Source: Microbacterium sp. | Lineage (GTDB): Bacteria > Actinomycetota > Actinomycetes > Actinomycetales > Microbacteriaceae | Assembly (NCBI GenBank): GCA_013823625.1 | Contig: PNMM01000003.1 | Span: forward strand, 186,001-250,000 | DNA length: 64,000 nt | Direction of reading: 5' to 3' | Shown here: piece after piece, positions 18,395-29,335 of the stretch | Numbering within the stretch: the stretch's first letter is position 1 | Layout: every line of letters starts with the position of its first letter | Translations under genes and position numbers: made by a program | The notes under the pieces: generated by a model | Database searches by the model: none | Seen by the model: only the letters and a program-made list of their open reading frames with translations | What the model was told of the DNA's origin: nothing

Positions 18395-18425
18395 CAAACG
18401 AGGCTCGAATGAATCGGAGTGACCT

Positions 18426-19691
18426 TTGGAGCTGAGTGAGATAGAAGTTAGTGCCAAGCAGTGGGGCGTCGGTCACGGGGGTTTCCACACCCAAACGCTA
18501 GAGGTCCAGCATCGATCCGCCGGTGAACGTGGCAAGTTTCACGTCATCTATGACTGTGGAAGCAAGAATCGAAAAGACTGGCTGAAGCAGGCGATAGACA
18601 ACTTCACCGCGACCGTCGACGAGGGCGACGAGGTGGTAGCTCTCTACATCAGCCACTACGACTTCGATCATGTCAGTGGCCTAAGGCACTTGATGGAACG
18701 GCTTCAAGCGCGCGGTCTTCGAGTCGGAACTGTTGTGGCTCCGTTGCTGACTGACCTGGCCAGAGTCGTGCTCTCGATTGGTAACCGCGCTTCGCCGCGT
18801 TGGTATCGAGATTTCTTGGAGAACCCGAGGGCGGTGTTGTCGGACATGGGTGTGGGCAACATTGTTGAGTTGGATGGTGGCGAAGGGCCTCCAGATGCTC
18901 CTCTTGACCCGCCCACGGACGAGACAGATCCAGCGCAGAACGCGGGAGCCTCCGCAACGGTCGATGCGGCGGGACGAGTCTCGGTGAAGCGCGGCGGGAT
19001 TGAAGTTTGGGAGTTTGTGCCGATTCCGGTGGGACCACCTTTGGAGAGCGACAAACAGAAGAAGTTCTGGATCGAACTACCCAAAGCCCTCGGCGTCACT
19101 GGGTCACGGTCGCAACTGACTCGGGAGGTACTGCGGGAAACCGCTGTATTCGAGGCAGCTAGAGTCAACAAAGCGGTCAAGGCAACCTTGGGCCACAAGT
19201 GGGCGAACTTGCTCTCACTTTGCCTGTACTCAGGGCCAACCGGCTCGATAAACCTTGGCGCAATCGAACCAGATTTCCTTTGTGAACAGGAGTTGCCTCG
19301 CTCCGACATGGCTCGCACAAGAGCTACCGACCTCGGGCCCGTTAGCTGGTTGGGCACCGGAGACGCAACGCTAAACACATCGGAGTACATCGGATACCTC
19401 AAGACGAGACTTGGGCCGTACCGGACTACGAGGATTCGAGCCGTTGGAGCGCCACACCACGGTTCTGAAGGGAACGCGTCGGCAGAGCTTTGGGACTCCT
19501 TCCCGGTTCGCACGGTCGCGACTCTTCACGCATTGGGACTCTATGGACACCCCTCAGAGAAGGTCGTAGATGAGATCTGGGATAGCGGACATCTCCCGCT
19601 TCACGTTGGTCTCCCGACTCAGTCAGTCTCATTCCACCTAAGCGCCACCGGGTCACCGATAGTCGGCTGGAGCTTCCTGGAGTTCCCTTGA
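18426..19691 (+). CDS. ComEC-type metallo-beta-lactamase-fold hydrolase, orphan accessory gene
   Basis: A 421-residue protein with the MBL metal motifs in order: HxDxDH at His77-Asp79-Asp81-His82 (SHYDFDH), a GTGDATL strand carrying the bridging Asp at about residue 320, and APHHGS at about 342. These variants are those of the ComEC/Rec2 hydrolase domain, but there is no membrane segment or signal peptide. The N-terminal VGHGGFHTQTL resembles the VGQGD strand of that group. The start is TTG 18426, set by GGAG 6 nt upstream. GC content and codon use are visibly lower and more mixed (AAA, AGA, CTA, ATA) than in neighbours, suggesting transfer. It sits alone between recR and lysC. It is probably a nuclease or phosphodiesterase; the substrate and biological role are unknown. 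Confidence 0.75.
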   Translation: MELSEIEVSAKQWGVGHGGFHTQTLEVQHRSAGERGKFHVIYDCGSKNRKDWLKQAIDNFTATVDEGDEVVALYISHYDFDHVSGLRHLMERLQARGLRVGTVVAPLLTDLARVVLSIGNRASPRWYRDFLENPRAVLSDMGVGNIVELDGGEGPPDAPLDPPTDETDPAQNAGASATVDAAGRVSVKRGGIEVWEFVPIPVGPPLESDKQKKFWIELPKALGVTGSRSQLTREVLRETAVFEAARVNKAVKATLGHKWANLLSLCLYSGPTGSINLGAIEPDFLCEQELPRSDMARTRATDLGPVSWLGTGDATLNTSEYIGYLKTRLGPYRTTRIRAVGAPHHGSEGNASAELWDSFPVRTVATLHALGLYGHPSEKVVDEIWDSGHLPLHVGLPTQSVSFHLSATGSPIVGWSFLEFP

Positions 19692-19744
19692 TGCCAGTTC
19701 TCGAGTTGGCCACAGGTCCCATCGCCCAGCGAGGTTCATCCATT

Positions 19745-19758
19745 GTGCTCTAGAGCAC
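19745..19758. repeat. Perfect 14-bp palindrome downstream of the MBL gene
   Basis: GTGCTCTAGAGCAC is fully self-complementary and lies about 53 bp after the MBL stop codon and 47 bp before the lysC -10 box. A terminator or operator role is possible. The rest of the 233-bp gap shows no gene. Confidence 0.45.
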
Positions 19759-19804
19759 TAACGATTCGCACTAGCTGCATGCCGCGCCGGGCATCCCTTC
19801 GCAG

Positions 19805-19810
19805 TAGAAT
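19805..19810 (+). promoter_or_regulatory. Likely -10 box of lysC
   Basis: TAGAAT lies about 114 nt upstream of the lysC start, implying an untranslated leader. No convincing -35 box or known riboswitch pattern is visible. Confidence 0.4.
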
Positions 19811-19924
19811 CGTGGCTCAGGCTCGCCACCGCTGTCGCGCCGCCGGCTCGAGCACGTCCCCGCTCACTGCCGCTTTCGACATTCACCCTCAGCCCTGCTG
19901 CGCCATTGATTCAGGAGTACCGCC

Positions 19925-22254
<2,330 letters not shown>

Positions 22255-22262
22255 GCCGCACG

Positions 22263-23054
22263 ATGGCACGCAGCGAGCGGTCGTCGGCCTCCGGGCCGAT
22301 TCGCTCGTATGCCGCCATCGGTGACAGCTACAGCGAGGGCATGGGCGATGAGCGCCCCGATGGCACTCCGCGCGGCTGGACCGACCTTGTGGCCGCGGGC
22401 CTCGCGCACGCCGCCGGCGGATCAATCGGCTACGCCAACCTGGCGATTCGCGGGCGATTGCTCGCGCCGATTCTCGACGATCAATTTCCGGCGGCGCTCG
22501 CGCTCGACCCTGAGCTGCTGAGCATCAACGGCGGCGGTAATGACATCTTGCGGCCGTCGGTCTCGATCGAGGCCGTCGCTGATCGACTGGTGTCGGCCGC
22601 CGAGCGCGCGCTCGAGACGGTGCCGCGCGTCATGATCGTGAGTGGTGGCGACCCGACCCGGCACCTTCCGCTCGGCCGGGTTTTCTCACGACGGGGCAAC
22701 GAGCTCGCCGTCGCTGTGAAGCACCGTCTTGCCGGCACCGACGTGCTCTTCGTCGACAACTGGAGCGACCCCCGACTACCCGAGTTGCGCTTTTGGTCGG
22801 TCGACCGGCTGCACCTCAACGCGCACGGGCACGCGCTCGCCGCGGCCAACGTTCTCGCGGCACTCGGCGCAGCGGTGGTGCCCACCCCCGACGCGCCTGA
22901 CGCGGGCGACGATCTCGCGCGCCCGCGCACGGCCGAATACTGGCGCCGCTACGTGCTGCCCTGGATCGGCCGTCGCCTCACGGGGCGCTCGTCGGGCGAC
23001 CACCGACAGGCCAAGCGGCCCACCCTCGAGCCGTTCGGCCCCGAACACGCATGA
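22263..23054 (+). CDS. SGNH/GDSL-family hydrolase
   Basis: A 263-residue protein with the SGNH blocks in order: block I GDSYSEGMG at about 21-29 (nucleophile Ser), the GGGND block III near residue 93, and DRLHLNAHGH (catalytic Asp and His) near residue 182. No signal peptide is seen, so a cytoplasmic esterase is expected; the substrate is unknown. It starts 8 bp after asd and its last four bases (ATGA) overlap the next SGNH gene, giving a tandem pair of one cytoplasmic and one exported enzyme. Confidence 0.85.
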   Translation: MARSERSSASGPIRSYAAIGDSYSEGMGDERPDGTPRGWTDLVAAGLAHAAGGSIGYANLAIRGRLLAPILDDQFPAALALDPELLSINGGGNDILRPSVSIEAVADRLVSAAERALETVPRVMIVSGGDPTRHLPLGRVFSRRGNELAVAVKHRLAGTDVLFVDNWSDPRLPELRFWSVDRLHLNAHGHALAAANVLAALGAAVVPTPDAPDAGDDLARPRTAEYWRRYVLPWIGRRLTGRSSGDHRQAKRPTLEPFGPEHA

Positions 23055-23713
23055 AGCGCGCGGCACTCGTGCTCGCGGCTGGCCTTGCCCTGCTGGCCGG
23101 ATGCTCTCCCACAGCCGCACCCGGCTCTGACCCGGCCGTACCGACCGCCGAGGGGCCGCTCGTCGCCTTCTACGGCGACTCCTACACGCTCGGAACCGGC
23201 GCGAGCGATCTCAGTCTGCGCTGGTCAACCCAGATCTCGCTCGACCGTGGCTGGCGCGAGTTCAACCCGAGCGTCAATGGCCTGGGGTTCATCAACAATC
23301 GCCGCAGCTTTGCCGACGACGATCTGCCCGCGCAGATCATCGCGCAGCAGCCCGACATCGTGATTGTGACGATGGGGCTCAACGACAACTTTTCGTACGC
23401 CCGCGCCGCACTCGAGATTGAGCAGCAAATCGACCTCGATCTCGACCGCCTGACGACCGCGCTCCCCGACGCTCGCTTCGTCGTCGTCGAGCCCTTTTGG
23501 TACACCGCCGAGCGACCCGCGTCGCTCGACATCATTAGCGGCTGGGTGCGCGATGCCGCCGAGCGAAACGGTGCCGATTACATCGCCGGCGCATCCGAAT
23601 GGATCGCCGGTCAAGACGGTCTCATGGCCGCCGACGGCCTGCACCCCAACGACGAGGGCTACGCGCTCATGACGCGTCTCATGGATAAGGCGCTGCGCGA
23701 ACTCGGTCTCTGA
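23051..23713 (+). CDS. SGNH/GDSL-family lipoprotein
   Basis: A 220-residue protein with a lipoprotein signal: Lys-Arg start, hydrophobic core and lipobox LLAGC with Cys18. The mature part has GDSYTLGTG (nucleophile Ser), GLND block III and the C-terminal DGLHPNDEGY catalytic Asp-His block. It would be a membrane-anchored extracytoplasmic esterase, perhaps acting on acylated wall polymers (inference). It overlaps the upstream SGNH gene by four bases. Confidence 0.85.
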   Translation: MKRAALVLAAGLALLAGCSPTAAPGSDPAVPTAEGPLVAFYGDSYTLGTGASDLSLRWSTQISLDRGWREFNPSVNGLGFINNRRSFADDDLPAQIIAQQPDIVIVTMGLNDNFSYARAALEIEQQIDLDLDRLTTALPDARFVVVEPFWYTAERPASLDIISGWVRDAAERNGADYIAGASEWIAGQDGLMAADGLHPNDEGYALMTRLMDKALRELGL

Positions 23714-23731
23714 CGGTGAGTGTGGGCGCGC

Positions 23732-23737
23732 TACGCT
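23732..23737 (+). promoter_or_regulatory. -10 box of the CDF-like gene (leaderless)
   Basis: TACGCT ends 6 nt before GTG 23744, the same layout as at dnaX. Confidence 0.5.
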
Positions 23738-23743
23738 GGCGCC

Positions 23744-24655
23744 GTGAACACCCGCGTGACCTCGGCTCTTCCCGAACGCACTCTGCTGATGCACTCGGTG
23801 GTCGTCGCTCTGGTTCTTTCGCTCATCGCGATTGTCGCGGGTCTCATCGTTGGCTCACGCATCATCGTGTTCGACGGCGTCTACGGCATCGTCGGGCTCT
23901 CGCTCACGTGGATCGCCCTGCGTGCGTCGCGGGCGTCGCAGAGCGGGCCATCCGATCGCTACCCCTTCGGTCGCGAGTCGCTCACACCGTTCGCGATCGT
24001 GCTGCAGGGGGTGGCGATGCTCGGCACGCTCCTGCTTGCCGCGGTCGACGCCGTTCTCGTCATCATCGACGGCGGCAGTGATGTCGCCCCGATCTCGGTC
24101 GTGATCTACGGGGCGTTCTCGGCTGTCGTCAGCGCCATCTTCACGGCGCACTTGTTCCGTCGCGCGGGGGGCTCAGAGCTCGTGACGGTCGAAGCTCTGC
24201 AGTGGCGCGCTGGCGCCGTGCGCAACGCGGTCATGGTCGCGGGGGCAGCGGTCGCGATTATCGTCTCCACCACGACCTCCGGCGACCTCGTGCGATTCCT
24301 CGACCCGGTGCTCGTTCTCGTCGCCGTAGCAATGCTGGCGCCCATCCCCGTGCGATTTTTGCGGTCGGGCGTCTATGAGCTTCTCGAGGGCGCGCCGCCC
24401 GCCGAGGTGCAGCAACGGGTCGCTCGAATCGTTGACGAGCTTCGCGCGCGGCACGGTCTGGCAGAACCGATCGTGCGCATGTCGAAGCTCGGGCGCAAGC
24501 TGTACGTGCAGGTCGACATCGTCGTCGAACCCGGCTCGTGGACGATCGAGGGGCAAGACGTCGTGCGCCGCGAGCTGCTCGACGCGCTTGCCGAGCTTGA
24601 TTACGACCTGTGGGCCTCGCTCGATCTCACGACCGACCGCTCTCTCGCCGAGTGA
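23744..24655 (+). CDS. CDF-like membrane transporter
   Basis: A 303-residue protein with six membrane segments in the first ~205 residues and a soluble ferredoxin-like C-terminal domain, the cation diffusion facilitator architecture. The RYPFGRESLTPFA loop after the second helix is also typical (YPFG is a CDF mark). However, the usual paired Asp/His ligands in helix 2 and helix 5 are not all recognisable: helix 2 reads FDGVYGIVGL with one Asp, and helix 5 has WRAGAVRNAV with no HxxxD. Metal transport is therefore uncertain. GTG 23744 is chosen for its -10 box. The 3' end lies in a 15-bp tandem duplication. Confidence 0.75.
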   Translation: MNTRVTSALPERTLLMHSVVVALVLSLIAIVAGLIVGSRIIVFDGVYGIVGLSLTWIALRASRASQSGPSDRYPFGRESLTPFAIVLQGVAMLGTLLLAAVDAVLVIIDGGSDVAPISVVIYGAFSAVVSAIFTAHLFRRAGGSELVTVEALQWRAGAVRNAVMVAGAAVAIIVSTTTSGDLVRFLDPVLVLVAVAMLAPIPVRFLRSGVYELLEGAPPAEVQQRVARIVDELRARHGLAEPIVRMSKLGRKLYVQVDIVVEPGSWTIEGQDVVRRELLDALAELDYDLWASLDLTTDRSLAE

Positions 24656-24675
24656 TGAGCCGCCGAGTGATGAGC
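24646..24675 (+). repeat. Perfect 15-bp tandem duplication
   Basis: CGCCGAGTGATGAGC occurs twice with no gap (24646-24660 and 24661-24675), covering the last codons and stop of the CDF-like gene. It looks like a recent slippage event. Confidence 0.9.
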
Positions 24676-24699
24676 GTGCAGCGCAGCGCGGCGCCCTGT

Positions 24700-24705
24700 T
24701 AGCGT
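24700..24705 (+). promoter_or_regulatory. -10 box of the CoA-transferase gene (leaderless)
   Basis: TAGCGT ends 6 nt before ATG 24712. Confidence 0.5.
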
Positions 24706-24711
24706 TCGTGC

Positions 24712-25899
24712 ATGGCTGGCCCTCTGGATGATCTGATCGTCGTTGACCTCAGCCGTGCCGTCGCGGGGCCGCACGCCGCCATGATGCTGGGCGATCTCGG
24801 GGCGCGCGTCATCAAGGTCGAGGCCCCGGGTTCCGGAGACGACACGCGCGCCTGGGGGCCCCCCTTCGTCGGCGCGCCCGAGTCGCGCGAAAGCACCTAC
24901 TTTCTCTCGGCCAACCGCAACAAGCAGTCGATCCAGCTCGACCTGAAAGACCCCGCCGACCTCCAGACCCTGCGGGCAATGCTGCGGCGGGCGGATGTTC
25001 TTATCGAGAACTTCCGCCCCGGAGTGCTCGATCGGCTCGGGTTCGACGCCGCGACGCTCGAGGCCCTCAATCCGCGACTCGTCGTGCTCTCGATTTCGGG
25101 CTTCGGACATGACGGGCCCGAGGGAGGGCGCGCGGGTTACGACCAAATCGCCCAGGGTGAAGCCGGTCTCATGTCACTCACGGGCTCAGGACCCGATGAC
25201 CGACAGCGCGTGGGCGTTCCCATCGCGGACTTGCTTGCGGGCATGAATGGCGCCTTCGGGGTGCTCGCCGCACTGCGGCAGCGCGACCACACGGGCCGCG
25301 GCCAGGTCGTGCGCACGAGTTTGCTCGCCGCGCTCGTCGGCGCGCACAGTTTCGAAGGTACGCGGTACACAGTGGCGGGCGAGGTCGGCTCGGCTCGCGG
25401 CAATCACCATCCGTCGCTCGCGCCGTACGGATTGTTTCCGACGGCCGACGGCGTCGTGCAAGTGGCGGTGGGCAATGACGCTCTCTGGCGGTCGTTCTGC
25501 ACCGTCGTTGATCTCGACCCTGACACGGCAGAGTTCGCCACCAACGCTGCGCGCGTGGCGAATCGTGACGCGCTCATCGGTGTCATCGAGAGTGCGTTTG
25601 CCACCCGAACAAGCGCGGATCTCTTGATCGCACTCGACCATGCTGGTGTGCCCGCGGGCACGGTGCGCTCGATCGACGAGGTCTACGAATGGGCGCAGAC
25701 GCGCTCGCAAGGGCTCGTGGTCGAGGTCGAGCACGACACCCTCGGAGTGATTGAGATCCCCGGCCCACCCCTGCGGTTCTTCGGCTTCGACGGCGACGAG
25801 CAGACGCGGAGCATCCACACCGCCCCTCCGACACTCGGCCAGCACGGCGATGTCGTGCGGCAGTGGCTCGACGAGCCGAATCGACCCGCCGACGACTAG
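24712..25899 (+). CDS. CaiB/BaiF family CoA-transferase
   Basis: A 395-residue class III CoA-transferase. The N-terminal PLDDLIVVDLSRAVAGPHA and GARVIKVE motifs bind CoA, NFRPGVLDRLG is conserved, and GYDQIAQGEAGLMSLTG (about 142-158) carries the catalytic Asp that forms the acyl anhydride. It moves CoA between carboxylic acids; the acid pair cannot be told from the sequence or from neighbours. Its stop TAG overlaps the stop of the convergent TauE-type gene (shared CTAG). Confidence 0.9.
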   Translation: MAGPLDDLIVVDLSRAVAGPHAAMMLGDLGARVIKVEAPGSGDDTRAWGPPFVGAPESRESTYFLSANRNKQSIQLDLKDPADLQTLRAMLRRADVLIENFRPGVLDRLGFDAATLEALNPRLVVLSISGFGHDGPEGGRAGYDQIAQGEAGLMSLTGSGPDDRQRVGVPIADLLAGMNGAFGVLAALRQRDHTGRGQVVRTSLLAALVGAHSFEGTRYTVAGEVGSARGNHHPSLAPYGLFPTADGVVQVAVGNDALWRSFCTVVDLDPDTAEFATNAARVANRDALIGVIESAFATRTSADLLIALDHAGVPAGTVRSIDEVYEWAQTRSQGLVVEVEHDTLGVIEIPGPPLRFFGFDGDEQTRSIHTAPPTLGQHGDVVRQWLDEPNRPADD

Positions 25900-26654
25900 T
25901 CGCGCGGTTTCGCCGGCCGCAGGGCCATCTGCACGATCACGACGACGAGCAACCCGGCAAACAGCCAGCCCGAGACGGCGGGCGGAATCACGAACGCTAG
26001 CCACACGCCCACGAGCGACAGGAGGGCTGCGGCAATGCCCATCGGCAGGGCATCCTGCCACCGAACGAGGCCAGCGCGCAGGTTCGGAATGGTGCCCGCG
26101 AGCGCCCCGGGAATCATCGCGAGCAACGAAGTGCCCTTGGCAATCAGGTCTCCGACCCCGAAGAGCGCAACGAGCACGGGAACCGCGACGATTCCGCCGC
26201 CGATACCGAGCAACCCCGCCATGATGCCCATGATGAGCCCGAGGGCGATGAGGCCGAGAACGGTCGCGACGCCGTACTCGAGGGTTCCGTCTCGATCGGG
26301 CACGACGAGGGCGAGGCGAAGGGCAGCGGCGACGAGCCCCGCGATAAAGAGCCACTTCAGCCAAACGAGCGAGATGCGGCGAAGCAGGAGGGCGCCGAGA
26401 GGGGTGCCGACGATCGCGCCCGCGGCGATGATCGCGGCGGCAAGAATGTCGATCTGGCCCCGCGAGCCGTAGAGCGATGCGCTCACGATGGCCGGCGGAA
26501 TGATCGCAAAGAGTGAGGTGGCGGATGCCCGGCGCTGGTCAAACCGCGCCCACGCCATCATGAGCGGCACCATGATGATGCCGCCGCCAATGCCGAAGAG
26601 CCCCGAGAAGAGTCCTCCGATTGCGCCAATCGCAAGAAGCGGCAGAATCACCAT
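25896..26654 (-). CDS. TauE/SafE-family membrane protein (sulfite/anion exporter type)
   Basis: A 252-residue protein with about eight membrane segments arranged as two repeats, each opening with the family motif: GLFSGLFGIGGGIIMVPLM at about 11-30 and GIMAGLLGIGGGIVAVPVL at about 143-162. Such permeases export sulfite, sulfoacetate or related organosulfur anions; the substrate is not determinable here. ATG 26654 was chosen because it begins directly at the first membrane repeat. It is divergent from mqo with a 54-bp gap and convergent with the CoA-transferase gene. Confidence 0.88.
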   Translation of the reverse strand: MVILPLLAIGAIGGLFSGLFGIGGGIIMVPLMMAWARFDQRRASATSLFAIIPPAIVSASLYGSRGQIDILAAAIIAAGAIVGTPLGALLLRRISLVWLKWLFIAGLVAAALRLALVVPDRDGTLEYGVATVLGLIALGLIMGIMAGLLGIGGGIVAVPVLVALFGVGDLIAKGTSLLAMIPGALAGTIPNLRAGLVRWQDALPMGIAAALLSLVGVWLAFVIPPAVSGWLFAGLLVVVIVQMALRPAKPRD

Positions 26655-26696
26655 CTCAGCGTAGCCCCGCCGCCGTGACGCCCTGTTGAGCGCGAC

Positions 26697-26702
26697 TAAA
26701 CT
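26697..26702 (+). promoter_or_regulatory. -10 box of mqo (leaderless)
   Basis: TAAACT ends 6 nt before GTG 26709. Confidence 0.55.
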
Positions 26703-26708
26703 GGGCGC

Positions 26709-28181
26709 GTGACTGAACCCATCGACGTCGTCCTCATCGGCGGCGGCATCATGAGCGCAACGCTCGGCACGATGCTGCGCCAGCTCGAGCCCACCTGGAC
26801 GATCCGCATCTACGAGCGACTGGGTGACGTCGCCCTCGAGAGCTCGAACCCGTGGAACAACGCGGGCACCGGCCACGCCGCGCTGTGCGAACTCAACTAC
26901 ACGCCCGAACGCCCGGATGGCTCGATCGACATCACCAACGCCGTCAAGGTCAACGAGCAGTTTCAGGTGTCGCGTCAGTTCTGGTCGTACCTCGTGGGCC
27001 AGGGGCTGCTGCCCGAGCCGAGCGCCTTCTTGACCTCGACGCCGCACATGAGCATGGTCTGGGGCGAAGCCAACGTTGAGTACTTGCGCAAGCGCTTTGA
27101 GGCCCTCAAAGACCACCCGTTGTTTTCGGGCATGGAGTTCAGTGATGATGCTGCCGTCATTCGGCAGTGGGCTCCGCTGACCATCCCCGGTCGCGCGAAG
27201 TCACAACCCATCGCGGCGACGCGCATGGCCGCGGGAACCGATGTCGACTTTGGTGCGCTCACTCGCATGCTCATCGACGGTCTCGTCTCGAGCGGCGTGG
27301 GCCTGAGCCTTGAGCACAGTGTGACGGGCATCCGTCGTCAGAAAGATGGTCTCTGGAAGGTGTCGCTGCGACAAGAAGTCGGCTCGACGCCCCTCGAGGT
27401 CTCGGCCCGCTTCGTGTTCGTCGGTGCAGGTGGTCACGCGCTGCCCCTGCTGCAGAAGAGCGGCATCCGCGAGATTCGCGGCTTCGGCGGCTTCCCCGTC
27501 AGTGGGCAGTGGTTGCGGAGCGATGCTCCCGCCGTCGTTGCTCAGCACAACGCCAAGATCTACGGCAAGGCTTCGGTCGGTGCTCCGCCCATGTCGGTGC
27601 CGCACCTTGACACACGCGTCGTCGACGGTCAGCCGAGCCTGCTCTTCGGTCCCTACGCGGGCTTCACGCCGAAGTTCTTGAAGACTGGCTCCTGGTTCGA
27701 TCTGTTCGGCTCGATTCGTTGGCACAACATCATTCCGATGCTGCAAGTGGCCGTGCGCAACCTCGATCTCGTCACCTATCTCGTGGGCGAGCTGATGGCC
27801 TCGCGCGCCAAGAAGCTTGACGCGCTGCGCGAGTTCTACCCCGCGGCCTCGGGCGACGACTGGTACCAGTTGACCGCGGGTCAGCGCGTGCAGATCATCA
27901 AGAACGTTCCCGGCAAGGGCGGCACGCTGCAGTTCGGCACCGAGGTGGTGGCCTCGGCCGACGGCTCGATCGCCGGCCTGCTGGGTGCGTCGCCGGGTGC
28001 ATCGACGGCGCCCTCGATCATGATCGATCTCATCGAGCGCTGCTTCCCCGAGAAGCTCGAGGGCTGGAAGCCCGGTTTGCGCGCGATGGTGCCGAGCTAC
28101 GGCCGCACCGTCTCTGATGACCCGGCGTTTGCCGCCGAGGTGCTGCAGAGCACGGCCGCGACGCTCTCGATCGCGCGTTAG
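26709..28181 (+). CDS. mqo: Malate:quinone oxidoreductase
   Basis: A 490-residue FAD protein. The dinucleotide-binding loop is VVLIGGGIMSATLGTML (6-22), SSNPWNNAGTGHAALCELNYTP (about 46-67) is a diagnostic Mqo block, and SVPHLDTRVVDG near 300 lies in the substrate domain. It oxidises malate to oxaloacetate and passes electrons to menaquinone at the membrane surface, replacing or backing up soluble malate dehydrogenase in the TCA cycle. The GTG start has a leaderless -10 box. Its stop codon overlaps that of galK (TTAG). Confidence 0.96.
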   Translation: MTEPIDVVLIGGGIMSATLGTMLRQLEPTWTIRIYERLGDVALESSNPWNNAGTGHAALCELNYTPERPDGSIDITNAVKVNEQFQVSRQFWSYLVGQGLLPEPSAFLTSTPHMSMVWGEANVEYLRKRFEALKDHPLFSGMEFSDDAAVIRQWAPLTIPGRAKSQPIAATRMAAGTDVDFGALTRMLIDGLVSSGVGLSLEHSVTGIRRQKDGLWKVSLRQEVGSTPLEVSARFVFVGAGGHALPLLQKSGIREIRGFGGFPVSGQWLRSDAPAVVAQHNAKIYGKASVGAPPMSVPHLDTRVVDGQPSLLFGPYAGFTPKFLKTGSWFDLFGSIRWHNIIPMLQVAVRNLDLVTYLVGELMASRAKKLDALREFYPAASGDDWYQLTAGQRVQIIKNVPGKGGTLQFGTEVVASADGSIAGLLGASPGASTAPSIMIDLIERCFPEKLEGWKPGLRAMVPSYGRTVSDDPAFAAEVLQSTAATLSIAR

Positions 28182-29335
28182 TTGCGCGCGGCCCCGTCTG
28201 AGGCCGTGACCACGAAGGTGTCGGGCTGACCGAAGGCGTGCTCACCGAACGCGTTGTCGACCGCCACTTGCACGCGCGAGAGGTCGTCGATCTTGACGAG
28301 GGCGATGGCCGCGCCGCCGAATCCACCCCCGGTCATGCGGGCGCCAATGGCTCCGGCGGCGACGGCGGTTTCGACCGCGAGGTCGAGTTCGGGCACCGAG
28401 ATCTCGAAGTCGTCGCGCATGCTGCGGTGCGAGGCATCCAGCAGATCGCCAATCGCTGACGCGCCCTGGGCCTTCAGCACGGCCACAGTGTCGAGCACGC
28501 GCTGGTTCTCGGTGATGACGTGACGGATGCGCCGAAAGGTCACATCGTCGAGCAGTTCGTGCGCGCGGGCGAGATCGTCGACCGACGCGTCACGCAGGCT
28601 CGAGAACCCGAGCGCCGCGGCTCCGCGCTCGCACGCGGCCCGGCGCTCGCCGTAGCCGCCGGTGGCGTGACTGTGCTTGACGCCCGTGTCGATCACCAGG
28701 ATGGCAAGGCCTGCCTCGGCGAGCCCGAGCGGTACGAGCTCGCTCTCGAGCGTGCGGCAGTCGAGAAAGACGGCGTGATCGGCTTCGCCGAGCAGTGAGG
28801 CTGATTGATCCATGATGCCCGTCGGGGCGCCGACGGCGACGTTCTCGGCACGTTGGCCAACGCGCGCGAGCGTGCGGCGGTCGAGGCCGAGCTGCCACAC
28901 GTCGTTGAGGGCGAGGGCGACGGCGCTCTCGATCGCGGCCGAGCTCGAGAGGCCGGCACCCACGGGAACATCGGAGTCAATGAAGAGGTCGACGCCGGGA
29001 ACAGCGGCGAGGTCGGCACCGAACTCACTGAACGCCCACGCGACACCCAGCGGGTACGCCGACCAACCGTTCAGGGCATCGGGGGTCAGGGCATCGAGGT
29101 CAATCTCGGCGAGCTCGTCGGCGAACGTGCTCGCCACGCGAACGCGGCGGTCATCGCGCACGCCGAGGGCGACAACGGTGCGGCGGTCGATCGCGAAGGG
29201 GAGCACAAAGCCCTCGTTGTAGTCGGTGTGCTCGCCAATGAGGTTGACGCGGCCCGGAGCCGACCACAGGCCGTCGGGCGCCGTGCCGAAAATGGCCTCA
29301 AAGCCCGTGCGTGCGTCGTCGCGAATGTCAGTCAT
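28178..29335 (-). CDS. galK: Galactokinase
   Basis: A 385-residue GHMP kinase with all signatures: GRVNLIGEHTDYN at about 28-40 (galactose binding), the phosphate loop VGAGLSSSAA at about 125-134, and MTGGGFGGAAI near the C-terminus. It phosphorylates alpha-D-galactose at C1. It is the second gene of a galT-galK operon: its ATG lies inside the last codons of galT. The stop overlaps that of convergent mqo. Confidence 0.97.
   Translation of the reverse strand: MTDIRDDARTGFEAIFGTAPDGLWSAPGRVNLIGEHTDYNEGFVLPFAIDRRTVVALGVRDDRRVRVASTFADELAEIDLDALTPDALNGWSAYPLGVAWAFSEFGADLAAVPGVDLFIDSDVPVGAGLSSSAAIESAVALALNDVWQLGLDRRTLARVGQRAENVAVGAPTGIMDQSASLLGEADHAVFLDCRTLESELVPLGLAEAGLAILVIDTGVKHSHATGGYGERRAACERGAAALGFSSLRDASVDDLARAHELLDDVTFRRIRHVITENQRVLDTVAVLKAQGASAIGDLLDASHRSMRDDFEISVPELDLAVETAVAAGAIGARMTGGGFGGAAIALVKIDDLSRVQVAVDNAFGEHAFGQPDTFVVTASDGAARN

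Noticed and set aside
19692-19924. Lysine riboswitch upstream of lysC
   Set aside because: The 233-bp gap lacks the conserved lysine-riboswitch core. Only a palindrome and a possible -10 box are present.
18255-19924. Genomic island or integrated element with attachment sites around the MBL gene
   Set aside because: No flanking direct repeats, integrase, transposase or tRNA target were found. Only the single gene looks foreign.
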